Shown here piece by piece: positions 1-11,921 of a DNA stretch of 64,000 nucleotides. Under the pieces are notes generated by a model that saw only the letters and a list, made by a program, of their open reading frames with translations, was not told the DNA's origin and did not search any database. Within the stretch, counting starts at the first letter, position 1. The number at the start of each line of letters is the position of its first letter. Origin of the DNA: Abelmoschus esculentus (taxonomy: Eukaryota > Streptophyta > Magnoliopsida > Malvales > Malvaceae); the NCBI GenBank assembly GCA_035048815.1, contig JAUCBN010000016.1, forward strand, positions 4,208,501 through 4,272,500, given 5' to 3'. The position numbers were made by a program, and so were the translations under genes.

Positions 1-249
1 CCAGCAGCCACCCACCCAGGAGAGAATAGAGGAAACATAACCTAACCATTCACAAGTTGCAGAAAAGTTTAAATTTGGTTGGAGAACCAATATGCTCGTA
101 TTGAACAGGCTGTTGAGCCTTGAACTTATCTACTATTACATAACAAAGAAGAAAAGAACTAGTAAAACAAAGACTAGGTCTAGAACACAGTCTACAAGTC
201 TATTAATATGAGCTAGATTTCATTGTTTGGGACTTTAATTTGGCTGCAT

Positions 250-615
250 CTATGGTTTGGTAGCGGTTGAAGAAACAATGTGAATAACAAGGCCGGGGAA
301 AACATCATCGGGGTCGTTGATGTGAGGGTTACGCTCCACGATGAAAGGGTCGCCGCACTTGTCGCTAATGGTGTGAAGGGTCTCCCCTTCTCCCACCACG
401 TAGATTTCATCACAGGGTCGACTCAGGAGCTGCAACCCTTTCACATCTGACACAGACTTTGCCCGGATGGAACCTATAAATATCAAGGCCAACAAGGCTA
501 AGGTACAGTACCACGAGGCTGCTTCGACCACCGACAGAGATTTCTTCATGCTACTGGTTTTGGTTGAGGAAGAAGACGAAGCCATGGAAAGTAAGCAAAG
601 AGAGATTGATTTCAT
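250..615 (-). CDS. LysM domain small membrane-anchored protein
   Basis: Single-exon gene of 121 aa. A Ser-rich N-terminus is followed by one hydrophobic segment at about residues 35-50 (signal anchor or signal peptide) and one LysM module at about 71-113, running from the IYVVGEGETL strand to the FPGLVIHIV strand. LysM modules bind N-acetylglucosamine polymers such as chitin and peptidoglycan. Short plant proteins with a single LysM and no kinase domain are known but poorly characterised, so the ligand here is not certain. The first ATG (615) is used; a second in-frame ATG at 585 would give 111 aa and still keep the hydrophobic segment. A TATATAA box lies about 60 bp upstream. Membrane topology and function are inferred from the family. 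Confidence 0.85.
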   Translation of the reverse strand: MKSISLCLLSMASSSSSTKTSSMKKSLSVVEAASWYCTLALLALIFIGSIRAKSVSDVKGLQLLSRPCDEIYVVGEGETLHTISDKCGDPFIVERNPHINDPDDVFPGLVIHIVSSTATKP

Positions 616-673
616 TTTTGGTGTTGAATCTTGATGGGAAAATGGAGGAATACAAGGGCTTTTTAAACCCTAC

Positions 674-680
674 TTATATA
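674..680 (-). promoter_or_regulatory. TATA box of the LysM gene
   Basis: Reads TATATAA on the minus strand, about 60 bp upstream of the first ATG at 615. The spacing fits a plant core promoter with a short 5' leader. Confidence 0.5.
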
Positions 681-699
681 GATGTTTTACGTTGGTAGG

Positions 700-2174
700 A
701 AGTTGAGGTCAAGAGCAGCAGGAAGGGAAGAAATAAAAAATTATCTCAACTTTTTGGTTATTTTATATACATACTAACATTAAAAATAAGCTTAAAATTT
801 AATTTTTTAAATTTAATACGTAATATAGTATATTATATATAAATAGAACTTATTACACGCAAAATTTATGTGTTAAATACACTTAAATTGACAATTTTAA
901 CACATCTGTCGTATTTACGATTTATATTTTTTATATATTTAATAATTATTTACAAATAAATGTGACGTGATTTACCACATAATCCATAAATTAATAGTAT
1001 TTTTTATTGATTAAATTACCAAAAAGGGTCTGCCTACTTCCTTGTTATATTATTGTAACGATGTGCGTGTACAAGTAAAGTCTGATGCACTTTGTCAGCA
1101 ACATCGCAACCGATGAACGTAGTTTTCAATCTCCAACCACAACGCTCTTCTTGTCAAAGTGGGTGGGGAGGAGAATTTCTTTGTAGAAGTATAGATATTA
1201 AATTAAATTTATAGTTGAACCTAATGGGTAATTTTAATAGAAAAAAAAGTTATTTTTAAATAATTTAGGTTCAAATAATTATATTAAAAGATATGTTTAA
1301 ACTATTCAAATAAAAAAAAACAGATAATATATATGGATCATATTAGATATTTATAATATAAGATTTAAGGCTTTAGGATTTAGGGTTAGAGACTAAAAAT
1401 TTAGGTTCAGGATTTAAGATTACGGGTTAGAGACTAATACTATAAGATTTATAATTTGGAGTATAATTTATGATTAAGACTTATATTTTCGGTGTTTGTA
1501 TTTATCCTCTAACATTAAAAAAATTAAATTTAAGATTTATGATTAGAGTTTAGAGTTATGATTTATGATTTAAAGTATTTTGCGTATAATGAATTTCTAG
1601 AATTATGATTTAAGATTTAAAATTAGAAGAATAAAAAAATAAACTAAAAAAGTAAATGAATTTTGTTACGAGAAATGGATAGGAACAAGTTTGCATGTAT
1701 TTGTCGAGAAAAACCTTTCTTTTTTCTCTATATTTTTTTCTACTAATAATGTTGAAGGGGTTTCCCCATGGATGTTAGGTAAAGTATAATTAACCTTCCA
1801 AATTCTAATCATCATTATTGAATTTAAAACCTATCTTAGTCAACAAGCAATATAACCAGGTCATTTAAAGTATTTTAAATAAAATTACATTTTATAATTT
1901 CTATATTCTTATACATATTTTAAGTACATTTATTATTACAAATTATACAATTTGTATGACTATTATCAAAATTAATTAATATAATTCATAAATGGCATTA
2001 CAATTAATACATCAGTCTAATTATAAAAAAAATACATTACAATACAGAAATTATTACTAGATTGAATATAAGAATTGAAACCCTAGGTTTAGTGTGGCGG
2101 CATATTCTTAGCCTTGAAGCTTTTGGACCACAATATTTATGCAGAAACTATATAAGAAGTGACAGCAGCGGAAG
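700..2174. other. AT-rich intergenic DNA with degenerate telomere-like words
   Basis: No gene seen. Between about 1340 and 1640 the DNA repeats degenerate words around GGATTTAGGGTTAGAGAC, which resemble the plant telomere unit TTTAGGG without forming a clean array. The rest is AT-rich and unassigned. Confidence 0.6.
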
Positions 2175-2179
2175 ACACT

Positions 2180-4342
2180 TGTAACACCCGACCCGGATGT
2201 CACAATGGGCCTCCGGCCCAAAACCTATATTTCCAAAATTTTGTTTTAAAAACCCAATAATAAAAATCATGTAAGTCCAAAACCAAGTTCATAATCCAAT
2301 TAAATAAAAACAAACCCAAAATAATTCAAAGTAAATCGGAGCTCCAAAATATATTACAGACCGTTTTAAAACATTCGACCCAATTAAAATAATAGAGTTA
2401 CAAATACATATAGGGTTCAACATAGTACTAAGCCCACTACATCTAATAACTGTACTCTGACAATACGGTCGATGCTGAAAGTCCAAACCTTGATGGTGCT
2501 CCACATGTCCCGCTCCACTTAACCTACGCACGAAAACAGATTTCGAACGCTGAGCCACACAAGCTCAGTGGATACGCCAAACTCGGCCAACATCATGCAT
2601 ATCAAAGCATTAAAGTATGGCATATAAATCACATGCATGATATGAAGGTCTAGCATGCTTGCCTACACATGGCATAAATGAGTGTATACTATCGCACACA
2701 GCATATACAAACATATAAGTCAACACACAAGAGTGAGGCCCGCGTCCACACAGCATCAGGATCCTACACTCAGGATTGAGGCCGCCCTCAAATCCTATGC
2801 CCGGAATGTTACATCGGACATCTTCGAACGAGGCCGCCCAACGTTCGGAAAAGGGTGGAGGCCGCCCAACCAACCCTATGCTCGGAATGTTACATCGAAC
2901 ATCTTCGAGTGAGGCCGCCCAACACTCGGAATAAAAGTCTTCAATCATCACCCAGCATGTTACATCGGATGGCCTTCAACGTGTTGCAACACTTATGGAT
3001 ATCCGGATTCCAACATACAAGGACTCGACCTCACAAACGATCCACCTAGGATCTCATCACAACAAGATATATTAGAGTCTTATCTCACTTAGCCTTCCGG
3101 GGTTATAACCTTAACTTAGTTCGACAATTCATTTCATAGCTTTTAGATTTAAGTGTTTATTTATTAAGACCACCGAAACCTTAATTTCTACCCAACATAG
3201 CCAAAATACGCAGGGGTATCGATACCCTTAAGTAGGGTATCGAAACACCCTTTATCGATACCCACCCAAAGAGGGTATCGAACCACAGGTATCGAAACAA
3301 GTATCGATACCGTTGACTAACCCCAAAAGTCAACAGGAAGAGGAGGACCCGTTTCGATACAGGTATCGATACAAAAACTTTCTGGAACACACGGTATCGA
3401 AACAAGCATCGATACCCCTGAACCACAAGCCAAAATACACTCACTGGTATCGATACCGGTAGCCCGAGTATTGATACCTCCTACACTAAGGACGGTTATG
3501 CACTTAGAATTTCTAGATTTTCAACCCCAAACTTAATCTAATCGATTCCAAAGTGTTCCTACTCAATATTAATAATGTTTAGAGTATTTTAACATCAATT
3601 TCCAACCCTTAACCACATACTTCCGAATTTCACCATTAATGACCCATTTACAAGAAATCAAGCAGGACAACACACCCATACATGATTATCTCTACATGTC
3701 ATGCATTCTACCATGAATGAATGATGAAGAAGGAGTTGGGAGTACCAACCTCAAGCAAAACAACAGCAAAACGAGCTTCCTCCTCCACCTCAAGCTCTTC
3801 CCCCTCCAAAGCTAGTTGATGGCCCACAAGCCTCTTTCTCTACAAGAGAAGGATGAAGAACGGATTAGACTTACCTTGGAATGATTCTAGAGCTTTAAAA
3901 TACAAAAAGATTCAGATTTAAAGCTCTTAAAACCCAATCCCGAGCTCCCCCTAAAACCCTCACTTAAACCTTTCTTCCACCAAACTAACACCTCTTAAGC
4001 TTGAAAGATAGATCCTCAACAACCCTACAACTTCTTCTCCATCAAGAAAACGGGATTCTAACCCAAACTCAGCAAGATCCTACCTTTTTCTCTTAACTTG
4101 AATGAAGAAGATGAGAGGAAGAAACCCCCTGCACTATGACCTCACCCCTCTGCAAAAACCACTCTAAACCCCCTTCAAAACACCCTATTTAGGCATTTAC
4201 CATAATGCCCTCAGCCCACATCTCACAAGTCCAACAAGCCAAGGGCCCAACAAGCCCAAAACCACACTAACCCAAGCCCAAACCCGAGGCCCAACACCAC
4301 GGGTTAACCCGACACACTAAACCGAAAGTTCGGGTCGTTACA
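2180..4342 (-). repeat. 3' LTR of the gypsy element
   Basis: 2163 bp, bounded by TG..CA and followed at 4343 by the polypurine tract. It contains the TCGATA-word array at about 3207-3480 and several short open frames that recur in the other LTR. Those frames are LTR sequence, not host genes. Confidence 0.92.
3207..3480. repeat. Array of TATCGATAC / TATCGAAAC words in the 3' LTR
   Basis: About a dozen copies of a 9-12 bp palindromic or near-palindromic word (GGTATCGATACC and GGTATCGAAAC variants, both orientations) within 270 bp, irregularly spaced. The same word set recurs in the other gypsy LTR and in the copia element. Confidence 0.85.
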
Positions 4343-4360
4343 ACTCTCCCCTCCTTAAAG
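4343..4360 (-). other. Polypurine tract of the gypsy element
   Basis: On the minus strand a purine-rich run (AAGGAGGGGAGAGT) lies immediately upstream of the 3' LTR start. This is the expected plus-strand priming site. Confidence 0.8.
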
Positions 4361-6488
4361 AAAATTTCGTCCTCGAAATTTACCTGTCAGGAAGAGATGA
4401 GGATACTGAGCTCTCATGTCCTTCTCCGGCTCCCACGTGGCCTCTTCGATCCCATAGTTCCTCCACAGCACTTTTACCAAAGGTATACTCTTGTTCCTGA
4501 GCTCCTTGATTCCTCTATCCACGATTCTGATGGGCCTTTCCTTGTAAGTCAAATCCGTATTGACTTTGATTTCCTCAAGTTGAACCACATATGAGGGATC
4601 GAAACGGTAACGTCTCAACATAGACACGTGGAACACATCATGCATACGTGCCAACTCCGGAGGCAAAGCTAGCCGATAAGCTACCAGTCCAACCCTCTGA
4701 AGCACCTCATATGGCCCGATATACCTTGGGCTCAACTTTCCTTTCCGACCAAACCGGATGATACCCTTCCAAGGAGATACCTTGAGAAACACCTTCTCCC
4801 CAAGCTCATACTCGATGTGCTTACGCTTCTTATCCGCATAAGCCTTCTGCCTATCAAAAGCTACTTGTAACCTCTCATTGATGATCTGGACTTTCTCTTC
4901 TGTTTTCTTAACAAGTTCCGAACCCACTATCTTCCTCTCGTTGAGCTCTGTCCAACACAAAGGTGTCCTACACCTGCGCCCGTACAAGGCCTCAAAAGGA
5001 GTCATCCTGATGCTCGACTGATAACTATTGTTGTAAGCAAACTCTACCAAAGGTAACTGTTCCTCCCAACTACGAGCAAAGTCTACCGCACAACACCTAC
5101 GCATATCCTCCAAGATCTGGATAACTCTCTCAGACTGTCCGTCGGTCTGAGGGTGAAAAGCTGTACTGAAGTGCAACTTGGTGTCTAGAGCCTCGTGGAT
5201 AGACCTCCACAACCTCGCTGTGAACCTCAGATCTCTATCCGATATGATCGATGAAGGTACACCATGCAACCTCACGATCTCCTTGATGTACAGTTGAGCC
5301 AACTTTTCGAAGCTGAAGTCCACCCTCACGGGTAAGAAGTGAGCTGACTTGGTTAACTGATCAACTATGACCCATATAGCATCATGTTTCCTCAACGTCA
5401 TCGGTAACCCGGTGACAGTCCATAGTTATACGATCCCACTTCCACTGTGGAATCTGGATAGGCTGAAGCAAACCTGAAGGAACCTGATGTTCTGCTTTCA
5501 CCTGCTGACATGCCAAACACCTTGTCACAAACTCTAACACATCTCTCTTCATGCATGACCACCAAAAGAAAGGTCGAAGATCTTGATACATCTTGTTACT
5601 ACCCGGATGAACAGAAAACGGACTACGGTGAGCTTCTCTCAAGATACGATCTCTCAGATCCTCCAAGGCGGGAACAGACAATTGACCCTGAAAGTACAAG
5701 AACCCACCATCCCGTACCTCAAAGTCTGACGACTCATCCCTCTGAACAGCCTCTAACTGAGCTACTAACTCCTCGTCTAACACTTGTACTCTCTTTATCT
5801 CTTGAACAAGCGTGGGCTCCACACGCAACTCAGCTAAAAGACCTCCATCATTGGTCATCCTCAACCGAGTAAACAGAGCTCTCAAGTCCGACATGGACTT
5901 CCTACTCAAAGCATCCGCGACCACATTCGCCTTGCCGGGATGATACTCTATGACATATTCATAGTCCTTTAACAACTCTATCCACCGACGCTGTCTCAGA
6001 TTCAACTCTCTCTGGGTAAGCAGATATTTCAAACTCTTGTGGTCGGTGTAGATGTAGCATTTTTCTCCATAGAGATAATGCCTCCATATCTTCAAAGCGA
6101 AGATAACTGCTGCAAGCTCAAGATCATGTGTAGGATAGTTCCTCTTATGGGGTTTCAACTGTCTCGAGGCGTAAGCAACTACCTTACCCTCTTGCATAAG
6201 CACACAACCTAACCTATTCAAGGAAGCATCACTAAACATCACATAATCCTTCCCCGGTTCCGGTTGTGTCAAGACCGGTGCCTCGGTCAGATAAGCTTTC
6301 AACTGCTCAAAACTCTATTGTCTTCTCTCGTTCCACACGAACGGAACTCCTTTCTGAAGCAACTTGGTCAAAGGTGCCGCTATGATCGAAAAACCCTTAA
6401 CAAACCTCCTATAGTATCCGGCAAGTCCAAGGAAGCTACGGACCTCCGATACATTCCTCGGTGGTTTCCACTCCACCATAGCTTGTAT
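4355..6488 (-). pseudogene. Gypsy pol 3' half: RNase H, integrase, chromodomain (broken)
   Basis: Continues the polyprotein after a stop at about 6491-6489. The RNase H domain follows (YTDHKSLKYL region), then the HHCC zinc-binding integrase N-terminus (HPGSNKMY ... CLACQQVK). The integrase core follows with the DQLTKS, SDRDLRF and HPQTDGQSER blocks, and a C-terminal chromodomain (VKVLWRNYGIEEATWEPE). The chromodomain is the hallmark of chromoviruses and in the family guides insertion toward particular chromatin. Breaks seen: a stop near 6316 between the RT end and RNase H, and a one-base deletion near 5425 that moves the integrase core to another frame. The last codons lie within 15 bp of the 3' LTR. 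Confidence 0.9.
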
Positions 6489-6491
6489 CTT

Positions 6492-8117
6492 CTAGGGATC
6501 TACTCGGATACCATCCGCTGCAACTATGTGACCAAGGAACACCACCTCAGACAACCAAAACTCGCACTTACTGAACTTAGCGTACAAACGCCTATCTCTC
6601 AACACCTGAAGAACAACTCTAAGGTGATAGTCATGCTCCTCCTCCGAGCGTGAATACACCAAGATATCATCGATAAACACAACCACAAACTGATCTAGAT
6701 ACGGCTGAAAGATCCGGTTTATCAAGTCCATAAAAGCTGCGGGCGTATTCGTGAGCCCAAACGGCATCACGAGAAACTCATAGTATCCATACCGCGTCCT
6801 AAAAGTGGTCTTCTGGACATCCTCATCCACCACCTTTAACTGATAGTACCCTGACCTCAAGTCTATCTTAGAGAACACACGGGCACCCCTCAATTGATCA
6901 AAGAGATTATCGATCCTAGGCAAGGGATAACGATTCTTGATCGTGACCTTATTGAGTTGACGGTAGTCGATGCACATCCTCATCGATCTGTCCTTCTTCT
7001 TGACAAACAAAACCGGTGCTCCCCACGGTGACACACTCGGTCTGATAAAACCTCTCTCAAGCAACTCCTGGATCTGTTGTTTTAACTCTCTCATCTCTGT
7101 CGGTGCCATACGGTAAGGTGCTATGGATACCGGTGTCGTACCGGGTAACACCTCTATCCGGAACTCTAACTCACGATCGGGAGGTAAACCAGGTAACTCC
7201 TCTGGGAAAACATCGGGATACTCGCAGACTGTCCTCAAGTTCTCTAAAGCTGGGCTGCCAACACTCACATCCACCACGTGAGCTAAGAAAGCCTCACAAC
7301 CTTGCTGGATCAACCTCTGAGCTGTCAACACTGACACCATATTCGGTAAACACGGGTTTCTTTCACCCCTCACAACAAGCTTAGAACCATCTGCTACTCT
7401 AAGCTTCAAACTCTTGGATCTGCACCCCAAACTTGCATCGTGTTCAAACAACCAATCCATCCCTAGGATTGCGTCGAACTCCTGAAACGGCAAAACCATA
7501 AGATCGGCCGGGAAGATAGATCCTTGTACCTCGATCGGACACCTCCGATATACCTTATCCACCAACACATCCAACCCCAACGGGCTTGTCACACGGACCC
7601 CTATCTCAAGATCCTCTGCTGGTAACCCCCACTGTTGAGATATCTCACTTCAGATATACGAGTGTGTAGACCCCGAGTCCACAAGAGCAACTATAGGTAC
7701 AGAAAACAAACTGAACGTACCTGAGATCACGTCGGTAGTAGCACAGTCCTCTTGTGCCTTTACAGCATACTGTCTCGCCGGTGCTCTAGCGGTGGACTGA
7801 AAGGTGCCTCTTGATGCATGGCTAGCTCCACCACGCGAAAACCCACGACCTCTCTGAGCCTGAAACACAGTCCTCTGAGCCTGACCGGGAGAAGACGTCA
7901 CAACCTTAGGACAGTCCCTAACAAGGTGATCCGAGGACCCACACTGAAAACAAGATCTGGTATTACCCCAACACTCTCCTCGGTGGCTCCGACCACAACG
8001 CCTGCAAGTCTGAACACTAACACTGACACTCCTCTGTAAGCTCTCTGGACCCCCAGCAGAAGAAGACACAGACTGCCTCCTACGTCCCGCAGACTCCGAC
8101 CTCTGATCTGACCTCGA
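6492..8117 (-). pseudogene. Gypsy zinc knuckles, protease and reverse transcriptase (broken)
   Basis: Two CCHC knuckles lie at about 8006-7911 (CRRCGRSHRGEC, then CFQCGSSDHLVRDC). An aspartic protease active site VDSGSTHSYI ends at 7650, where a stop interrupts the frame. RT follows with CIDYRQLNKVT, FSKIDLRSGYYQ and the catalytic FIDDILVYS near 6661-6677. The frame is the same as gag, so the original was one long polyprotein. The stops at 8118-8120 and 7647-7649 look like single-base transitions. Confidence 0.9.
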
Positions 8118-8120
8118 ACT

Positions 8121-8963
8121 CTAATTCGATGCTCCTCTGTTCTGGTTCCAATGGTTCCTACTCCTACCAGAGTGGGACTGAGAGTTACCCGCACGACTCT
8201 GACTAACTCCACCGGAGACTCCCTGGCTAACAGACGACCCATAAGTCAAACCCTGAACCTGCTCCAACGACTTAGCACTAGCAGCCAACTCTGAAAACAC
8301 TGTAGGTGGTCTAGCAATAAGATAAGTCTGGATCTCCTTCCTCAGACCTCTCAAGAACCTCCTGCATCTCATCTTCTCGGTAGCAACAAGCTCCAGGGCA
8401 TAACGACTCAACTGAAGGAACTTCTTCTCATAAGCGAAGACCGAACGGTTTCCCTGAACCAGATGGGTGAACCGCTCCCTCAGGGTGTCTATGTGAGTCT
8501 CACCCACATACTTGCTCTCGAACTTCTCAAGAAAATCCTCCCACTTAGGACGATGGGGATACCAACCCTGCTCAACAGTCTCCCACCACTCTCTTGCGTT
8601 GCCCTTGAGAAAAGAAAACACACACGATAGCTTATCTTCTGACCTCAGTCGTATCTATCTCATGATCCACCTTGTGTCGTGCAACCACTGATCCGCCTGT
8701 ACGGGATTATCTTGTCTCGTACCAAAGAAGTCAACAGCACCCTGCCTCCGCACCCTCTCAACCGGTGCTTCACGAGGTGTAGAAGACGGTCTCGGTATAG
8801 CTCTCACTATCCTGCGTAGTGTACAGTTCAACTGAGCAAAGTAGTTGGCCCCTTGACCAACTGCGTCATCCGATGGCACCTCCTCATCGGGCTCATACTC
8901 ATAGTCGGAGTCTCCTCCTCGAGAACCTCGGCTCTCCTCCTGATCTCTCACGCGTCTAGGCAT
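8121..8963 (-). pseudogene. Gypsy gag (broken by one stop)
   Basis: ATG at 8963 (MPRRVRDQEE) starts an acidic N-terminus and a retrotransposon gag core (FLKGNAREWWETVEQ, LRERFTHLVQGNRSVFAYE) that packages element RNA. An in-frame stop at about 8654-8652 splits it; the frame then continues to 8121. The start was chosen as the first ATG downstream of the 5' LTR that opens the gag frame. Confidence 0.88.
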
Positions 8964-9106
8964 GCTGCACAACAACCACAAACGGGATTACACCATCGAA
9001 TTTTCAGCTTTAAAAGTACTATATCGACTCGTGGGCTAGTACTAGTCTAACACCTATATAACACACTAGACTCCCCCGGGGACTCCTAGAACCGACTCAA
9101 CCTGGG

Positions 9107-9120
9107 CTCTGCTACCACTA
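9107..9120 (-). other. Primer-binding site of the gypsy element
   Basis: On the minus strand TGGTAGCAGAGC, one mismatch from the usual plant initiator-Met tRNA site TGGTATCAGAGC, two to three bases inside the 5' LTR. Confidence 0.8.
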
Positions 9121-9122
9121 AA

Positions 9123-11284
9123 TGTAACACCCGACCCGGATGTCATAATGGGCCTCCGGCCCAAAACCCATATTTCCAAAATTTTGTTTTAAAAGCCCAA
9201 TAATAAAAATCATGTAAGTCCAAAACCAAGTTCATAATCCAATTAAATAAAAACAAACCCAAAATAATTCAAAGTAAATCGGAGCTCCAAAATATATTAC
9301 AAACCGTTTTAAAACATTCGACCCAATTAAAATAATAGAGTTACAAATACATATAGGGTTCAACATAGTACTAAGCCCACTACATCTAATAACTGTACTC
9401 TGACAATACGGTCGATGCTGAAAGTCCAAACCTTGATGGTGCTCCACATGTCCCGCTCCACTTAACCTACGCACGAAAACAGATTTCGAACGCTGAGCCA
9501 CACAAGCTCAGTGGATACGCCAAACTCGGCCAACATCATGCATATCAAAGCATTAAAGTATGGCATATAAATCACATGCATGATATGAAGGTCTAGCATG
9601 CTTGCCTACACATGGCATAAATGAGTGTATACTATCGCACACAGCATATACAAACATATAAGTCAACACACAAGAGTGAGACCCGCATCCACACAGCATC
9701 AGGATCCTACACTCAGGATTGAGGCCGCCCTCAAATCCTATGCCCGGAATGTTACATCGGACATCTTCGAACGAGGCCGCCCAACGTTCAGAAAAGGGTG
9801 GAGGCCGCCCAACCAACCCTATGCTCGGAATGTTACATCGAACATCTTCGAGTGAGGCCGCCCAACACTCGGAATAAAAGTCTTCAATCATCACCCGACA
9901 TGTTACATCGGATGGCCTTCGACGTGTTGCAACACTTATGGATATCCGGATTCCAACACACAAGGACTCGACCTCACAAACGATCCACCTAGGATCTCAT
10001 CACAACAAGATATATTAGAGTCTTATCTCACTTAGCCTTCCGGGGTTATAACCTTAACTTAGTTCGACAATTCATTTCATAGCTTTTAGATTTAAGTGTT
10101 TATTTATTAAGACCACCAAAACCTTAATTTCTACCCAACACAGCCAAAACACACAGGGGTATCGATACCCTTAAGTAGGGTATCGAAACACCCTTTATCG
10201 ATACCCACCCAAAGAGGGTATCGAACCACAGGTATCGAAACAAGTATCGATACCGTTGACTAACCCCAAAAGTCAACAGGAAGAGGAAGACCCGTTTCGA
10301 TACAGGTATCGATATAAAAACTTTCTGGAACACACGGTATCGAAACAAGCATCGATACCCCTGAACCACAAGCCAAAATACACTCACTGGTATCGATACC
10401 GGTAGCCCGAGTATCGATACCTCCTACACTAAGGACGGTTATGCACTTAGAATTTCTAGATTTTCAACCCCAAACTTAATCTAATCGATTCCAAAGTGTT
10501 CCTACTCAATATTAATAATGTTTAGAGTATTTTAACATCAATTTTCAGCCCTTAACCACATACTTCCGAATTTCACCATTAATGACCCATTTACAAGAAA
10601 TCAAGCAGGACAACACACCCATACCTGATTATCTCTACATGTCATGCATTCTACCATGAATGAATGATAAAGAAGGAGTTGGGAGTACCAACCTCAAGCA
10701 AAACAACAGCAAAACGAGCTTCCTCCTCCACCTCAAGCTCTTCCCCCTCCAAAGCTAGTTGATGGCCCACAAGCCTCTTTCTCTACAAGAGAAGGATAAA
10801 GAACGGATTAGACTTACCTTGGAATGATTCTAGAGCTTTAAAATACAAAAAGATTCAGATTTAAAGCTCTTAAAACCCAATCTCGAGCTCCCCCTAAAAC
10901 CCTCACTTAAACCTTTCTTCCACCAAACTAACACCTCTTAAGCTTGAAAGATAGATCCTCAACAGCCCTACAACTTCTTCTCCATCAAGAAAACGGGATT
11001 CTAACCCAAACTCAGCAAGATCCTACCTTTTTCTCTTAACTTGAATGAAGAAGATGAGAGGAAGAAACCCCCTGCACTATGACCTCACCCTCTGCAAAAA
11101 CCACTCTAAACCCCCTTCAAAACACCCTATTTAGGCATTTACCATAATGCCCTCAGCCCACATCTCACAAGTCCAACAAGCCAAGGGCCCAACAAGCCCA
11201 AAACCACACTAACCCAAGCCCAAACCCGAGGCCCAACACCACGGGTTAACCCGACACACTTAATCGAGAGTTCAGGTCGTTACA
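9123..11284 (-). repeat. 5' LTR of the gypsy element
   Basis: 2162 bp, about 98.7% identical by eye to the 3' LTR. It carries the same TCGATA-word array at about 10150-10430. It is followed by the ACACT duplication at 11285-11289. Confidence 0.92.
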
Positions 11285-11377
11285 ACACTAATTTTCAACT
11301 TAAATGTTCCCTAAAAGAATTTCATTTCAAATGAACAAAAGGGGATAGATTCAATGCTAATTAATAAGATATTTTAA

Positions 11378-11921
11378 GGCTTAAGGTTATCAGAAGTCTT
11401 TAAATTTTTTTAAAAAAAAAATCAATTAAGTTTTTAATTTTTTATTCAATTAAGCTCTTGAATAAAAAAAAAAATTAATTAAACCCTTTGATCAATTTTG
11501 ACTATTAAATTTTGACAGTTTTTTCTTTAGATATTATTGACACATGATATTTTAGAATTTTATCGACACATAATACAGTACAATTCTATCATGTTGCATT
11601 TAAAAAAAATCAACATTTTTTAAAATAAATTTTACAAGTTATTTTAGAATTTTTAGAATATTTAAAGATTTTTTAAATGAAATAAAAATTCTAAAAAAAT
11701 ATCAAGTGAAAACACTGTGGCACGTTGTACTGTAACCGTAGATAAAAAAATTATTTGAATTTAAAGGTCAAGATTGTTTAAAGGGCTTAATTGATTCAAT
11801 TTCTTAGTTTAAGGACTTAATTGATCCAACTTCTTAGTTTAAGGACTTAATTAAGAATAAAAGAAATTCAAGAACTTAATTATATTTTTTTAAAGTTCAA
11901 GATTTATTTAACCCTTAAGCC
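11378..11921. repeat. Foldback / MITE-like element
   Basis: Begins GGCTTAAGGTTA and ends with the inverse (ACCCTTAAGCC). Subterminal AAGxACTTAATTGAT words occur in both orientations, including two adjacent copies near 11810-11850. No coding potential and no clear target duplication, so the class is uncertain. Confidence 0.5.

Larger units (their letters stand above)
2180..11284 (-). mobile_element. Ty3/gypsy chromovirus, Tekay/Del-like, structurally complete
   Basis: A 9105-bp element read on the minus strand. Two LTRs of about 2160 bp (2180-4342 and 9123-11284) start TGTAAC and end GTTACA. A 5-bp target duplication ACACT flanks it at 2175-2179 and 11285-11289. An initiator-Met-tRNA-like primer site abuts the 5' LTR and a purine tract abuts the 3' LTR. 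The internal order is gag, zinc knuckles, protease, RT, RNase H, integrase, chromodomain; the chromodomain and LTR length point to the Tekay/Del chromoviruses. Five in-frame stops and one frameshift break the single polyprotein, so it cannot be autonomous as sequenced. By-eye LTR comparison gives about 29 substitutions, mostly transitions, plus one 1-base gap, indicating a recent insertion. Confidence 0.93.

Noticed and set aside
2289..3444. Short open frames of 60-113 codons within the gypsy LTR, repeated at 9232-10387
   Set aside because: They lie wholly inside LTRs, recur identically placed in both LTRs, and lack any family motif.
3207..3480. TCGATA words considered as a CRISPR-like array
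   Set aside because: Spacing is irregular, repeats are only 9-12 bp in both orientations, and the locus is a plant LTR.
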